Assembly: GCF_002277815.1 (NCBI RefSeq)
Contig: NZ_NKJI01000003.1
Location: 434,001-498,000, forward strand
DNA length: 64,000 nucleotides
Direction of reading: 5' to 3'
DNA from: Pseudomonas sp. ERMR1:02
GTDB lineage: Bacteria > Pseudomonadota > Gammaproteobacteria > Pseudomonadales > Pseudomonadaceae
How positions within the stretch are numbered: position 1 is the first letter of the stretch; each line of letters starts with the position of its first letter. This document shows, in pieces, positions 27,330 to 36,060 of the stretch. The position numbers and the translations under genes are program-made. Under the pieces are notes generated by a model. That model was given only the letters and a program-made list of their open reading frames with translations. It did not search any database and was not told the DNA's origin.

Positions 27330-28895
27330 ATGCGTATCAAAGTCCACTGCCAGAACCGCATCGGCATCCTGCGCGACATTCTCAATCTGTTGGTGGAGTA
27401 CGGCATCAACGTTGCTCGCGGTGAAGTGGGTGGTGAGCATGGCAACGCCATCTACCTGCACTGCCCGAACCTGATCAACATTCAGTTCCAGGCGCTGCGT
27501 CCGAAATTCGAGGCAATCGCCGGGGTATTCGGCGTCAAGCGTGTAGGACTGATGCCCAGCGAACGTCGGCATATGGAGCTCAATGCGTTGCTCGGCGCCC
27601 TGGAGTTTCCGGTGCTGTCGATCGACATGGGCGGTTCCATCGTCGCAGCCAACCGTGCGGCGGCGCAGTTGTTGGGCGTGCGTGTGGATGAAGTGCCGGG
27701 TATTCCGCTGTCGCGGTATGCCGAAGATTTCGATTTGCCGGAACTGGTGCGCGCCAACAAATCGCGGATCAATGGGCTGCGGGTCAAGGTCAAGGGCGAC
27801 GTCTTCCTGGCCGACATCGCGCCGCTGCAATCGGAGCATGACGACAGCGAAGCCATGGCCGGTGCGGTGCTGACGCTGCACCGCGCCGACCGGGTGGGGG
27901 AGCGCATCTATAACGTGCGCAAGCAGGAGTTGCGTGGCTTTGACAGCATCTTTCAAAGCTCGAAAGTGATGGCAGCGGTGGTGCGCGAAGCCCGGCGCAT
28001 GGCACCGCTCGATGCGCCGCTGTTAATAGAAGGTGAAACCGGGACCGGTAAAGAGTTGTTGGCGCGCGCCTGCCATTTGGCCAGCCCGCGCGGGCAATCG
28101 CCGCTGATGGCGCTCAACTGCGCCGGCCTGCCCGAATCCATGGCCGAGACCGAACTGTTTGGCTACGGCCCCGGTGCCTTCGAAGGGGCGCGGGCCGAGG
28201 GCAAGCTCGGGCTGTTGGAGCTGACTGCGGGCGGTACGCTGTTTCTCGACGGTGTCGGAGAAATGAGCCCGCGCTTGCAGGTGAAATTGCTGCGCTTCCT
28301 GCAGGACGGCTGCTTCCGGCGTGTCGGCAGCGATGAAGAGGTCTACCTCGATGTGCGGGTGATCTGCGCGACTCAGGTCGACCTGTCCGAATTGTGCGCG
28401 CGCGGCGAGTTTCGCCAGGACCTGTATCACCGTTTGAACGTGCTGTCGCTGCACATCCCGCCGCTGCGCGAGTGCCTCGACGGGTTGCCGCCGCTGGTGG
28501 AGCACTTCCTCGATCAGGCCAGTCGACAGATCGGTTGCCCGCTGCCCAAACTGGCCCCGGCGGCCATGGATCGACTCAGTCATTACCATTGGCCGGGCAA
28601 TGTCCGACAATTGGAGAACGTGCTGTTCCAGGCGGTTTCTTTGTGTGACGGCGGGACGGTCAAGGCTGAGCATATTCGTTTGCCGGACTATGGCGTACGC
28701 CAGCCGCTCGGTGATTTTTCGCTGGAGGGTGGGCTGGACGAGATTGTCGGGCGCTTTGAAAAAGCAGTGCTGGAGCGGTTGTATTCGGAGCATCCGAGTA
28801 GTCGGCAACTGGGCAAGCGTCTCGGTGTTTCCCACACCACGATTGCCAACAAGTTGCGTGAATACGAAGTTGGCAAAGAAACGGGCGGCGCCTAG
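27330..28895 (+). CDS. phhR: TyrR-family regulator of aromatic amino acid catabolism PhhR
   Basis: The 521-residue protein has an N-terminal ACT domain (MRIKVHCQNRIGILRDILNL), a PAS domain (LGALEFPVLSIDMGGSIVAA), a sigma-54-type AAA+ domain and a C-terminal helix-turn-helix (SRQLGKRLGVSHTTIANKLREY). Walker A GETGTGKE is at about 235-242. The loop that contacts sigma-54 reads GAFEGA (about 282-287) instead of GAFTGA, as expected for TyrR-like regulators that act with sigma-70. It activates phhABC in response to phenylalanine or tyrosine in Pseudomonas. ATG 27330 begins at the ACT domain. It is divergent from phhABC. Confidence 0.95.
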   Translation: MRIKVHCQNRIGILRDILNLLVEYGINVARGEVGGEHGNAIYLHCPNLINIQFQALRPKFEAIAGVFGVKRVGLMPSERRHMELNALLGALEFPVLSIDMGGSIVAANRAAAQLLGVRVDEVPGIPLSRYAEDFDLPELVRANKSRINGLRVKVKGDVFLADIAPLQSEHDDSEAMAGAVLTLHRADRVGERIYNVRKQELRGFDSIFQSSKVMAAVVREARRMAPLDAPLLIEGETGTGKELLARACHLASPRGQSPLMALNCAGLPESMAETELFGYGPGAFEGARAEGKLGLLELTAGGTLFLDGVGEMSPRLQVKLLRFLQDGCFRRVGSDEEVYLDVRVICATQVDLSELCARGEFRQDLYHRLNVLSLHIPPLRECLDGLPPLVEHFLDQASRQIGCPLPKLAPAAMDRLSHYHWPGNVRQLENVLFQAVSLCDGGTVKAEHIRLPDYGVRQPLGDFSLEGGLDEIVGRFEKAVLERLYSEHPSSRQLGKRLGVSHTTIANKLREYEVGKETGGA

Positions 28896-28901
28896 GTCCG
28901 T

Positions 28902-29046
28902 GTAGCAGCTGCCGAGCCTGCGAGGCTGCGTTCGGCTGCGAAGCAGTCGCGAAATCAGGCGCCGCGGTGTGTCAGAAGTAGTGTGCGTGCAGGGTTTACG
29001 ACGGCTTCGCCGCCGAACGCAGCCTCGCAGGCTCGGCAGCTGCTAC
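28902..29046. repeat. inverted repeat with 35-base perfect arms (GTAGCAGCTGCC class)
   Basis: Arms 28902-28936 and 29012-29046 are exact reverse complements, with core GTAGCAGCTGCCGAGCCTGC. This is a different REP class from the others here, located between phhR and flgF. The rest of this 366-base gap holds the flgF promoter region. Confidence 0.88.
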
Positions 29047-29188
29047 AAGGACAGTGTTAGCCCCGAGAAGTCGACCCTTGCCGTAAACGGCAGAACACCG
29101 CCGGTTTTTCGTCTCTGACACAATTCCCCAATCCCCTCCGAATCCCTCAAGTCCTTTGTTTGCCGGGCTTCGCGCCGCAATAAACAAG

Positions 29189-29205
29189 TTGGTCTGCAAA
29201 TTGCT
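29189..29205 (+). promoter_or_regulatory. candidate sigma-54 promoter of flgFGHIJKL
   Basis: TTGGTCTGCAAATTGCT has the invariant GG (29191-29192) and GC (29203-29204) ten bases apart and a good TTGCT -12 box. It lies 57 bases upstream of the flgF start. The -24 half is weaker than TGGCAC. Confidence 0.65.
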
Positions 29206-29261
29206 TATGGCTCATCAGTACAGCAGTGGGCGGCAAACGTCCGGCAGGCAGAGGAAAGATT

Positions 29262-30002
29262 GTGGACAAGTACCTTTATGTGGCAATGACCGGCGCCAGC
29301 CAGAATGCACTGGCGCAAAAGGCTCATGCCAACAACCTGGCGAACATCTCCACCAACGGTTTCCAGAAAGACCTGGAGCAGGCGCGTTCGATGCCGGTGT
29401 TCGGTGACAGCTTTCCGGCGCGTGCGTTTGCCATGTCCGAACGCCCGGCCACCGACTTCTCTCCAGGCGCTCTGGTGGAAACCGGCCGCGACCTCGATGT
29501 CGCCGTGCAAGGCAGCGGCTGGCTGGCGGTGCAGAACCCTGATGGCGGTGAAAGCTACGTGCGCACTGGCAGCCTGGTGGTTGACGCGCTTGGCGTGCTG
29601 CGCGCCGGCAACGGCATGCCGGTGATCGGCAATGGCGGTCCGATCGCCGTGCCGCCCGAGCAGCAGATCGAAGTGGGCGAGGACGGCACCATCAGCATTC
29701 GTGCGATGGGCGAAGGTCCTCGCGTCATGGCGGAAGTCGATCGCATCAAACTGGTCAATCCGGACATCAAGAACATGACCAAGGGCCTGGACGGATCAAT
29801 CCAGACCAAGGACGGCAAGCCGGCGCAAGCCGATGCCAACGTCAAGCTGGTGTCCGGGTTCCTTGAGTCGAGCAACGTCAATGCCGTGGACGAAATGACC
29901 TCGGTGCTGGCCTTGTCCAAGCAGTTCGAGCTGCACATCAAAATGATGAACACCGCCAAAGAAGACGACCAGGCCATGGCTCGGGTCTTGCAGATCAGCT
30001 AA
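29262..30002 (+). CDS. flgF: flagellar proximal rod protein FlgF
   Basis: The 246-residue protein builds the periplasmic rod of the flagellar basal body. It has the N-terminal rod-protein motif ANNLANISTNGFQKD, a central beta domain with GRDLDVAVQGSGWLAVQNPDG and the C-terminal helix ending VLALSKQFELHIKMMNTA. The GTG at 29262 is chosen because the rod helix begins MDKYLYVAMTGASQNALAQ and GAGGAAAG lies four bases upstream. It is the first gene of the flgFGHIJKL run; flgBCDE are not adjacent here. Confidence 0.95.
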   Translation: MDKYLYVAMTGASQNALAQKAHANNLANISTNGFQKDLEQARSMPVFGDSFPARAFAMSERPATDFSPGALVETGRDLDVAVQGSGWLAVQNPDGGESYVRTGSLVVDALGVLRAGNGMPVIGNGGPIAVPPEQQIEVGEDGTISIRAMGEGPRVMAEVDRIKLVNPDIKNMTKGLDGSIQTKDGKPAQADANVKLVSGFLESSNVNAVDEMTSVLALSKQFELHIKMMNTAKEDDQAMARVLQIS

Positions 30003-30047
30003 TTACCAGAACGTCGCGTCGTAAAACAGGCGCACGAGGAGAATCGA

Positions 30048-30833
30048 ATGCTTCCGGCTCTATGGGTTGCCAAAACCGGTCTGTCCGCCCAGGACACCAA
30101 CCTGACCACCATCTCCAACAACCTGGCCAACGTGTCGACTACGGGTTTCAAACGTGACCGCGCCGAGTTCCAGGACCTGCTCTACCAGATCAAGCGTCAG
30201 CCAGGCGCCCAGTCGACCCAGAACAGCGAACTGCCGTCGGGTCTGCAACTGGGTACCGGTGTGCGCATTGTCGGCACCCAGAAAAACTTTACCGCCGGCA
30301 GCCTGCAAACCACCGATCAGCCACTGGACATGGCCGTCGACGGTCGCGGTTTCTTCCAGATCCTGCAGCCCGATGGCACGACTGCCTACACCCGTGACGG
30401 TACGTTCCATCTGGACTCCAACGGCCAGATCGTCAACGCCAGCGGCTTCGCCCTGGAACCGGCCATCGTCATTCCTAACGACGCGCAGACCTTCACTGTT
30501 GGCAAGGACGGCACCGTGTCCGTCACCGTGCCCGGCAACGCGGCTTCCCAGGTGATCGGCAATCTGCAAACCGCCGACTTCATCAACCCGGCCGGCCTGC
30601 AAGCAGTGGGTAACAACCTGTTCCTGGAAACCGCCGCCAGTGGCGCGCCGCAAGTCGGCACCCCAGGCCTGGCCGGTTTTGGTACCACGCTGCAGAACAC
30701 CCTGGAAACCTCCAACGTCAGCACTGTTGAGGAGATGGTCAATATGATCACCACTCAGCGCGCCTACGAGATGAACTCCAAGGTGATCTCGACCGCCGAC
30801 CAGATGCTCTCGTTCGTAACGCAGAATCTGTAA
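30048..30833 (+). CDS. flgG: flagellar distal rod protein FlgG
   Basis: The 261-residue protein is the major component of the distal rod. It shows the N-terminal MLPALWVAKTGLSAQDTNLT and ISNNLANVSTTGFKRDRAEF motif, the FlgG-specific extension FQDLLYQIKRQPGAQST, and the C-terminal NVSTVEEMVNMITTQRAYEMN. Length is that of the family. It lies 45 bases after flgF with GAGGAGAATCGA as ribosome binding site. Confidence 0.97.
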   Translation: MLPALWVAKTGLSAQDTNLTTISNNLANVSTTGFKRDRAEFQDLLYQIKRQPGAQSTQNSELPSGLQLGTGVRIVGTQKNFTAGSLQTTDQPLDMAVDGRGFFQILQPDGTTAYTRDGTFHLDSNGQIVNASGFALEPAIVIPNDAQTFTVGKDGTVSVTVPGNAASQVIGNLQTADFINPAGLQAVGNNLFLETAASGAPQVGTPGLAGFGTTLQNTLETSNVSTVEEMVNMITTQRAYEMNSKVISTADQMLSFVTQNL

Positions 30834-30885
30834 TCAAGTCTAAGAGGCGGTCATGAGGCCGCCTGCAACACTGTGAGGTAGGGTC

Positions 30886-31580
30886 ATGAAACGCTTCGTC
30901 TCTGTTCTGGCATTGAGTGGGATCACCGCGCTGGCGGGTTGCGTCGCGCCGACGCCCAAGCCCAATGACCCTTACTACGCTCCGGTGTTGCCGCGCACAC
31001 CGCTGCCAGCTACGGCGAACAATGGCTCGATCTATCAGGCCGGGTTCGAGCAGAACCTCTACAGCGACCGCAAGGCGTTCCGGGTCGGTGACATCATCAC
31101 CATCACCCTGAACGAAAGACCCAAGCCAGCAAAAATGCCAACTCGCAAGTGGCGAAAAACAGCAAGACCGGCATCGGCCTGACCTCGCTGTTTGGCTCTA
31201 CGCCCAACACCAATAACCCGTTCGGCAGTGGCGACCTGAGCCTGAACGCCAGCTATGAAGGCGACCGCGCGACCAAGGGTGACAGCAAGGCCGCGCAGGG
31301 CAACACATTGACCGGTTCGGTCACCGTGACCGTTGCCGACGTCTTGCCCAACGGCATCATCGCGGTACGAGGCGAGAAGTGGATGACGCTCAATACCGGC
31401 GATGAGCTGGTACGGATTGCCGGTCTGGTCCGCGCCGATGACATCTCCACCGACAACACCGTGTCGTCGACCCGTGTCGCTGATGCGCGCATCACCTATT
31501 CGGGCACCGGTTCGTTTGCCGATGCGAGTCAGCCAGGCTGGTTCGACCGTTTCTTCCTCAGCCCGCTGTTCCCTTTCTAG
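30886..31580 (+). pseudogene. flgH: flagellar L-ring protein FlgH, split by a single-base frameshift
   Basis: FlgH forms the outer-membrane L-ring around the rod. The first part has a lipoprotein signal with lipobox LAGC (cysteine near residue 19) and continues to [14 protein letters not shown]. The frame then breaks at about 31113-31117 (GAAAGACCC). The rest, starting at [16 protein letters not shown], is in the next frame and ends in [13 protein letters not shown] at 31580, a normal FlgH C-terminus. One added base would read [18 protein letters not shown] and give 231 residues, the family length. Either a sequencing error or a real lesion; a real one would block outer-ring assembly. Normal neighbours flgG and flgI are intact. 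Confidence 0.88.
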
Positions 31581-31598
31581 GTGGCTTTCCAGGTGAGC

Positions 31599-32708
31599 AT
31601 GTTGAATTTCAGAAGCCTAATGATGGCCGCTGTTTTGTTGTCCGCGGCCTTCAACGTTCAAGCCGAGCGCCTGAAGGACATCGCCAGTATTTCTGGCGTG
31701 CGTTCCAACCAATTGATCGGCTACGGCCTGGTGGTCGGGCTTAACGGTACCGGTGACCAGACGACCCAGACGCCGTTCACCCTGCAAACCTTCAATAACA
31801 TGCTCTCGCAGTTCGGCATCAAGGTGCCACCGGGATCGGGCAACGTGCAGTTGAAGAACGTCGCGGCGGTGTCGATCAGTGCCGATTTGCCGGCGTTCGC
31901 CAAGCCGGGGCAGCAGGTCGACATCACCGTATCGTCCATCGGTAACTCCAAGAGCCTGCGCGGCGGTACGTTGCTGCTGACACCGCTCAAGGGTATCGAC
32001 GGCAACGTATACGCGGTGGCGCAAGGCAATCTGGTGGTCGGCGGTTTCGATGCCGAAGGTCGCGACGGTTCGAAGATCACTGTCAACGTTCCGTCGGCCG
32101 GTCGCATCCCTGGCGGTGCTTCGGTCGAGCGGTCAGTGCCTAGCGGTTTCAACCAGGGCAACAGCCTGACCCTGAACCTCAACCGGTCCGACTTCACCAC
32201 CGCCAAGCGCGTCGTCGACAAGATCAACGACATGCTCGGCCCGGGCGTGGCTCAGGCCATTGATGGCGGCTCGATTCGCGTCACCGCGCCTCTGGACCCG
32301 AGCCAGCGTGTCGACTATCTGTCGATCCTCGAAAACCTCGAAATCGATCCGGGCCAGGCGGTGGCGAAAGTCATCATCAACTCCCGTACCGGCACCATCG
32401 TGATCGGGCAGAACGTCAAGGTTTCTCCGGCCGCCGTCACCCACGGCAGCCTGACCGTGACCATCACCGAAGACCCGATCGTCAGCCAGCCCGGCGCTCT
32501 GTCCAATGGTCAGACGGCGGTCGTGCCGCGCTCGCGGGTCAACGCCCAGCAGGAGGCCAAGCCGATGTTCAAGTTCGGCCCTGGGACCACCCTCGACGAA
32601 ATCGTGCGTGCGGTAAACCAGGTCGGCGCGGCGCCGGGTGACTTGATGGCCATCCTCGAAGCATTGAAACAGGCCGGCGCGCTGCAAGCCGACCTGATCG
32701 TGATCTGA
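31599..32708 (+). CDS. flgI: flagellar P-ring protein FlgI
   Basis: The 369-residue periplasmic protein forms the P-ring in the peptidoglycan layer. A signal peptide ([20 protein letters not shown], cleavage after QA) precedes [21 protein letters not shown], highly conserved in Flg[20 protein letters not shown] and [20 protein letters not shown] near the end are also typical. ATG 31599 is chosen over the GTG at 31581 because it starts directly at the signal peptide and gives the usual family length. Confidence 0.95.
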   Translation: MLNFRSLMMAAVLLSAAFNVQAERLKDIASISGVRSNQLIGYGLVVGLNGTGDQTTQTPFTLQTFNNMLSQFGIKVPPGSGNVQLKNVAAVSISADLPAFAKPGQQVDITVSSIGNSKSLRGGTLLLTPLKGIDGNVYAVAQGNLVVGGFDAEGRDGSKITVNVPSAGRIPGGASVERSVPSGFNQGNSLTLNLNRSDFTTAKRVVDKINDMLGPGVAQAIDGGSIRVTAPLDPSQRVDYLSILENLEIDPGQAVAKVIINSRTGTIVIGQNVKVSPAAVTHGSLTVTITEDPIVSQPGALSNGQTAVVPRSRVNAQQEAKPMFKFGPGTTLDEIVRAVNQVGAAPGDLMAILEALKQAGALQADLIVI

Positions 32709-32719
32709 GGACGGCGACC

Positions 32720-34011
32720 ATGGACATGTACAAGAGCGGTCGGGTCAGCAGCAGCGATTCGGGCTCGTATTCGGACCTGAACCGGTTGAACCAGCTCAAG
32801 GTCGGCGACAAGAACAGCGACGGCAACATGCGCAAAGTCGCGCAGGAATTTGAATCGCTGTTCCTCGGCGAGATGCTCAAGTCCATGCGTTCGGCCACCG
32901 AAACGCTGGGAAAGGACAATCCGCTCAATACGCCTGAAGCCAAGCAGTATCAGGAAATGTACGACCAACAGTTGGCCGTTCCATGTCCCGCCAAGGCGGC
33001 GGTATCGGCCTGGCGGACGTGCTGATGCGGCAGATGTCGAAGAACAAGCCGCTGGCGCCGGGTGAGGCTGCAGCCTTGTCTGCCGCCAAGCAGGATGCCG
33101 CCAAGGCTGCCGCGCAAACACCGGTGGCCGCCGGTACGACGGCGATCAACGGGCCGCTGTCGCGGGTCAATGGCGAACGTCCGTTGTGGGCTTCGCGCTC
33201 GATCCATGCTCCGGCAGGCGAGGGCGCGCATCGCAATGACATGGCGCTGATCAATCAGCGTCGACTGGCATTGCCGCCGAAACTGGCTGATCGCTTGCTG
33301 GCGGGCCTGGTGCCTTCCGCCACGACAACCGCCTCGACGACTGCCGTGGCAGCCAGCAGGTCCCAATTGCCAGAGCGCACCACGACTACCGGTTCGGGCC
33401 CTCTGTTCAACGGTGACTGGCTGGCGAATGCGCAAGTCGCAGCCAACGGTGGTCTGCAGATTCATGGTCGTGCCATCGCGCAAATTCCACTGGCCCCGGC
33501 GAAGAAAGCCTTCAGTTCTGCCGACGAATTCGTCAACACCATGCTGCCCATGGCCAAGGAGGCTGCCGACCGCATTGGCGTCGACCCGCGTTATCTGGTG
33601 GCTCAGGCCGCGCTAGAAACCGGTTGGGGCAAATCGGTCATGCGCGCCCAGGACGGCAGCAGTAGTCACAACCTGTTCGGCATCAAGACCGGCAGCAGTT
33701 GGACGGGTGATTCGGCGCGAGCGATCACCAGCGAATTCAGAAATGGCGAGATGGTCAAGGAGACGGCCGAGTTCCGTTCTTACGACTCTTACAAGGACAG
33801 CTTCCATGACCTTGTAACGCTGCTGCAATCCAACAATCGCTATCAAGATGTTGTGAAGTCGGCCGATAACCCGGAACAGTTTGTACGCGAGTTGCAAAAG
33901 GCCGGTTACGCAACCGACCCGAACTACGCGAGCAAGATTTCGCAGATAGCCAGGCAGATGACGGGTTACCAAAACTACGCCGCGGCGGCCGCTTCCACGA
34001 CGCCTTTATAG
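32720..34011 (+). pseudogene. flgJ: flagellar muramidase FlgJ, split by a single-base frameshift
   Basis: FlgJ caps the growing rod and digests peptidoglycan for it. The N-terminal rod-capping domain (MRKVAQEFESLFLGEMLKSM) reads to YDQQLAV, then shifts frame at about 32979-32981 (GTTCC). The following frame gives SMSRQGGGIGLADVLMRQM, a linker rich in A and T, and the glucosaminidase domain VDPRYLVAQAALETGWGKSV with the catalytic glutamate, then HNLFGIKTG and YAKxx-like AGYATDPNYASKI. One added T restores a 430-residue protein. The cause may be a homopolymer indel error. If real, the muramidase domain would not be fused to the cap. Confidence 0.88.
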
Positions 34012-34034
34012 ACACAAGGTATAAGGTCTGAATC

Positions 34035-36047
34035 ATGAGTTTGCTCAACATCGGAATGTCGGGTCTGGCCGCTAGCCATGCATCGTTGGTGACTACGGGT
34101 AATAACATTTCCAACGTCGATACCGTCGGGTACTCGCGCCAACAAACCGTACAGAACAGCAAAAATTCTATTCAGTACGGTAATGTGTTTATTGGCACCG
34201 GCACCACGCTGGCCGATGTGCGCCGGGTGTACAACAGCTACCTCGATGCGCAATTGCAGACCTCCACCTCGCTCAACAGTGATGCGCAGGCTTATCTGGG
34301 GCAAGCCACCCAGGTCGACAAGCTGCTGTCCGACAGCGGCACCGGTGTCACCAAAACACTGCAGTCATTCTTCGCGTCCTTGCAAACCCTGGCTGGCAAC
34401 TCCAACGACAATGCAGCGCGTCAGGCGCTGCTGACCAATGCCCAGGGCCTGAGCAGCCGCTTCAATGCCATCTCTCAGCAGTTGACGCAGCAAAACACCT
34501 ACATCAACGATCAATTGGGTTCGATGGCCGACCAGGTCAACAAACTGGCGTCGACCGTTGCGGCCTACAACAAGAAAATTGCCGAAGTCGGCAACTCGGG
34601 TGGCACGCCCAACGAACTGCTTGATCAGCGCAATGAAACCGTTCGCCAGCTCAACGAGCTGGTCGGCACGAAGGTCACGGAAACCGACGGTCGGCTCGAC
34701 ATTTACCTGGGCAGCGGTCAGCCGCTGGTTGTTGGCGATGTCGTCAATAAATTGCGCGTGGCGCCGGACCCGTCTGATCCAACCCGTTCCTCGATCATCA
34801 TGGATCGTAACGGTTCCTCGATCGACCTCACCAACGTGATGAGCGGTGGTGAAATGGGCGGGCTGGTGCGTTATCGCAATGACGTGCTGACGCCAGCGGT
34901 CAATGGCCTGGGGCGTATCGCCATGGTCGTGGCCGATCAGGTCAACAAACAGTTGGGCCAGGGCCAGGACCAGAACGGCAATTTCGGCGCGGCGCTGTTC
35001 AATAACATCAACAGTGCGGCAGCTATCAGCCAGCGCAGCATCGCTAGTGCGAACAACAATCCGGCTTCCGGCAACCTGAACGTCAGCATCAAAGACACCA
35101 GCAAAGTGATGGCCAGCGACTATCAGGTGTCCATCACCGCCACGGGTTACAACGTGCGTCGCCTGTCGGACAACACCGACATGGGCAACTTCGCCTTCGC
35201 CACGCCTCCTGCTGCTGATCCGGTCATCGATGGTTTCAGCCTGAGCATCAACGCTGGTACGGTCGCTGCCGGCGACACCTTCAAGGTCACCCCGACCCGC
35301 AGTTCTGCCGCGGACATGGCCACGGTCATGACCGACACCAAAACCCTGGCCACTGCCGCTCCACTGACGTCCACCAAGGCCTCGGGCAATAACGGCACCG
35401 GCGCTGTCAGTCAGCCGAACCTGAGCACCGCCCTGGACATTTACGATCCGGTTCAGCGCCTCGAAGTGCAGACGGCGGTCAAGACTTCGATGCCGGTTCG
35501 CCTGCTCATGACCAGCGCCACCGCCTACCAGGTGTTCGACTCCAAGGGCGTCAGCATCGGCACCGGCAGCATCGTGCCCGGCCAGAACAATGATCTGAAC
35601 ATTGGCGTGCCTTACACCGACGCCGGCGGCGTCGCCAAATCCTTCAATGTGGCGATGACCGTCAGCGGCAGTCCTGCATCGGGAGACAGTTTCAATATTT
35701 CCATGACTTCGGCCAGCAGCACCGACAACCGCAACGGCCAGGCACTGCTCGGTCTTCAATCGAAGTCGACGATCGGCGCCACTGCCACCAGCCCGGGCGT
35801 GAGCTTCACCGAAGCTTATGGTGGTCTGGTGACGACCGTAGGTTCCCTGGCCAAGCAGGGCCAGCTGGATGCCACGGCCACCGACACCATCGTGACCGGC
35901 GCACGCAACGCCCGTGATTCGCTGTCGGGTGTCGATCTCGATGAAGAGGCGGGCAACCTGACCAAGTATCAGCAGTACTACACGGCCTCTTCGCAGATCA
36001 TCAAGACTGCGCAGGAAATTTTCAGCACTCTGATCAACGCCCTTTAA
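34035..36047 (+). CDS. flgK: flagellar hook-filament junction protein FlgK (HAP1)
   Basis: The 670-residue protein joins hook and filament. The N-terminus MSLLNIGMSGLAASHASLVT followed by NISNVDTVGYSRQ is the axial-protein motif. A long N-terminal helical region includes DQRNETVRQLNELVGTKV. The middle is a long, beta-rich, low-complexity variable domain, and the C-terminus SGVDLDEEAGNLTKYQQYYTA is diagnostic of FlgK. Pseudomonas FlgK proteins are of this larger size. It is followed 13 bases later by flgL. Confidence 0.96.
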   Translation: MSLLNIGMSGLAASHASLVTTGNNISNVDTVGYSRQQTVQNSKNSIQYGNVFIGTGTTLADVRRVYNSYLDAQLQTSTSLNSDAQAYLGQATQVDKLLSDSGTGVTKTLQSFFASLQTLAGNSNDNAARQALLTNAQGLSSRFNAISQQLTQQNTYINDQLGSMADQVNKLASTVAAYNKKIAEVGNSGGTPNELLDQRNETVRQLNELVGTKVTETDGRLDIYLGSGQPLVVGDVVNKLRVAPDPSDPTRSSIIMDRNGSSIDLTNVMSGGEMGGLVRYRNDVLTPAVNGLGRIAMVVADQVNKQLGQGQDQNGNFGAALFNNINSAAAISQRSIASANNNPASGNLNVSIKDTSKVMASDYQVSITATGYNVRRLSDNTDMGNFAFATPPAADPVIDGFSLSINAGTVAAGDTFKVTPTRSSAADMATVMTDTKTLATAAPLTSTKASGNNGTGAVSQPNLSTALDIYDPVQRLEVQTAVKTSMPVRLLMTSATAYQVFDSKGVSIGTGSIVPGQNNDLNIGVPYTDAGGVAKSFNVAMTVSGSPASGDSFNISMTSASSTDNRNGQALLGLQSKSTIGATATSPGVSFTEAYGGLVTTVGSLAKQGQLDATATDTIVTGARNARDSLSGVDLDEEAGNLTKYQQYYTASSQIIKTAQEIFSTLINAL

Positions 36048-36060
36048 GGAGCCGTAGAAC

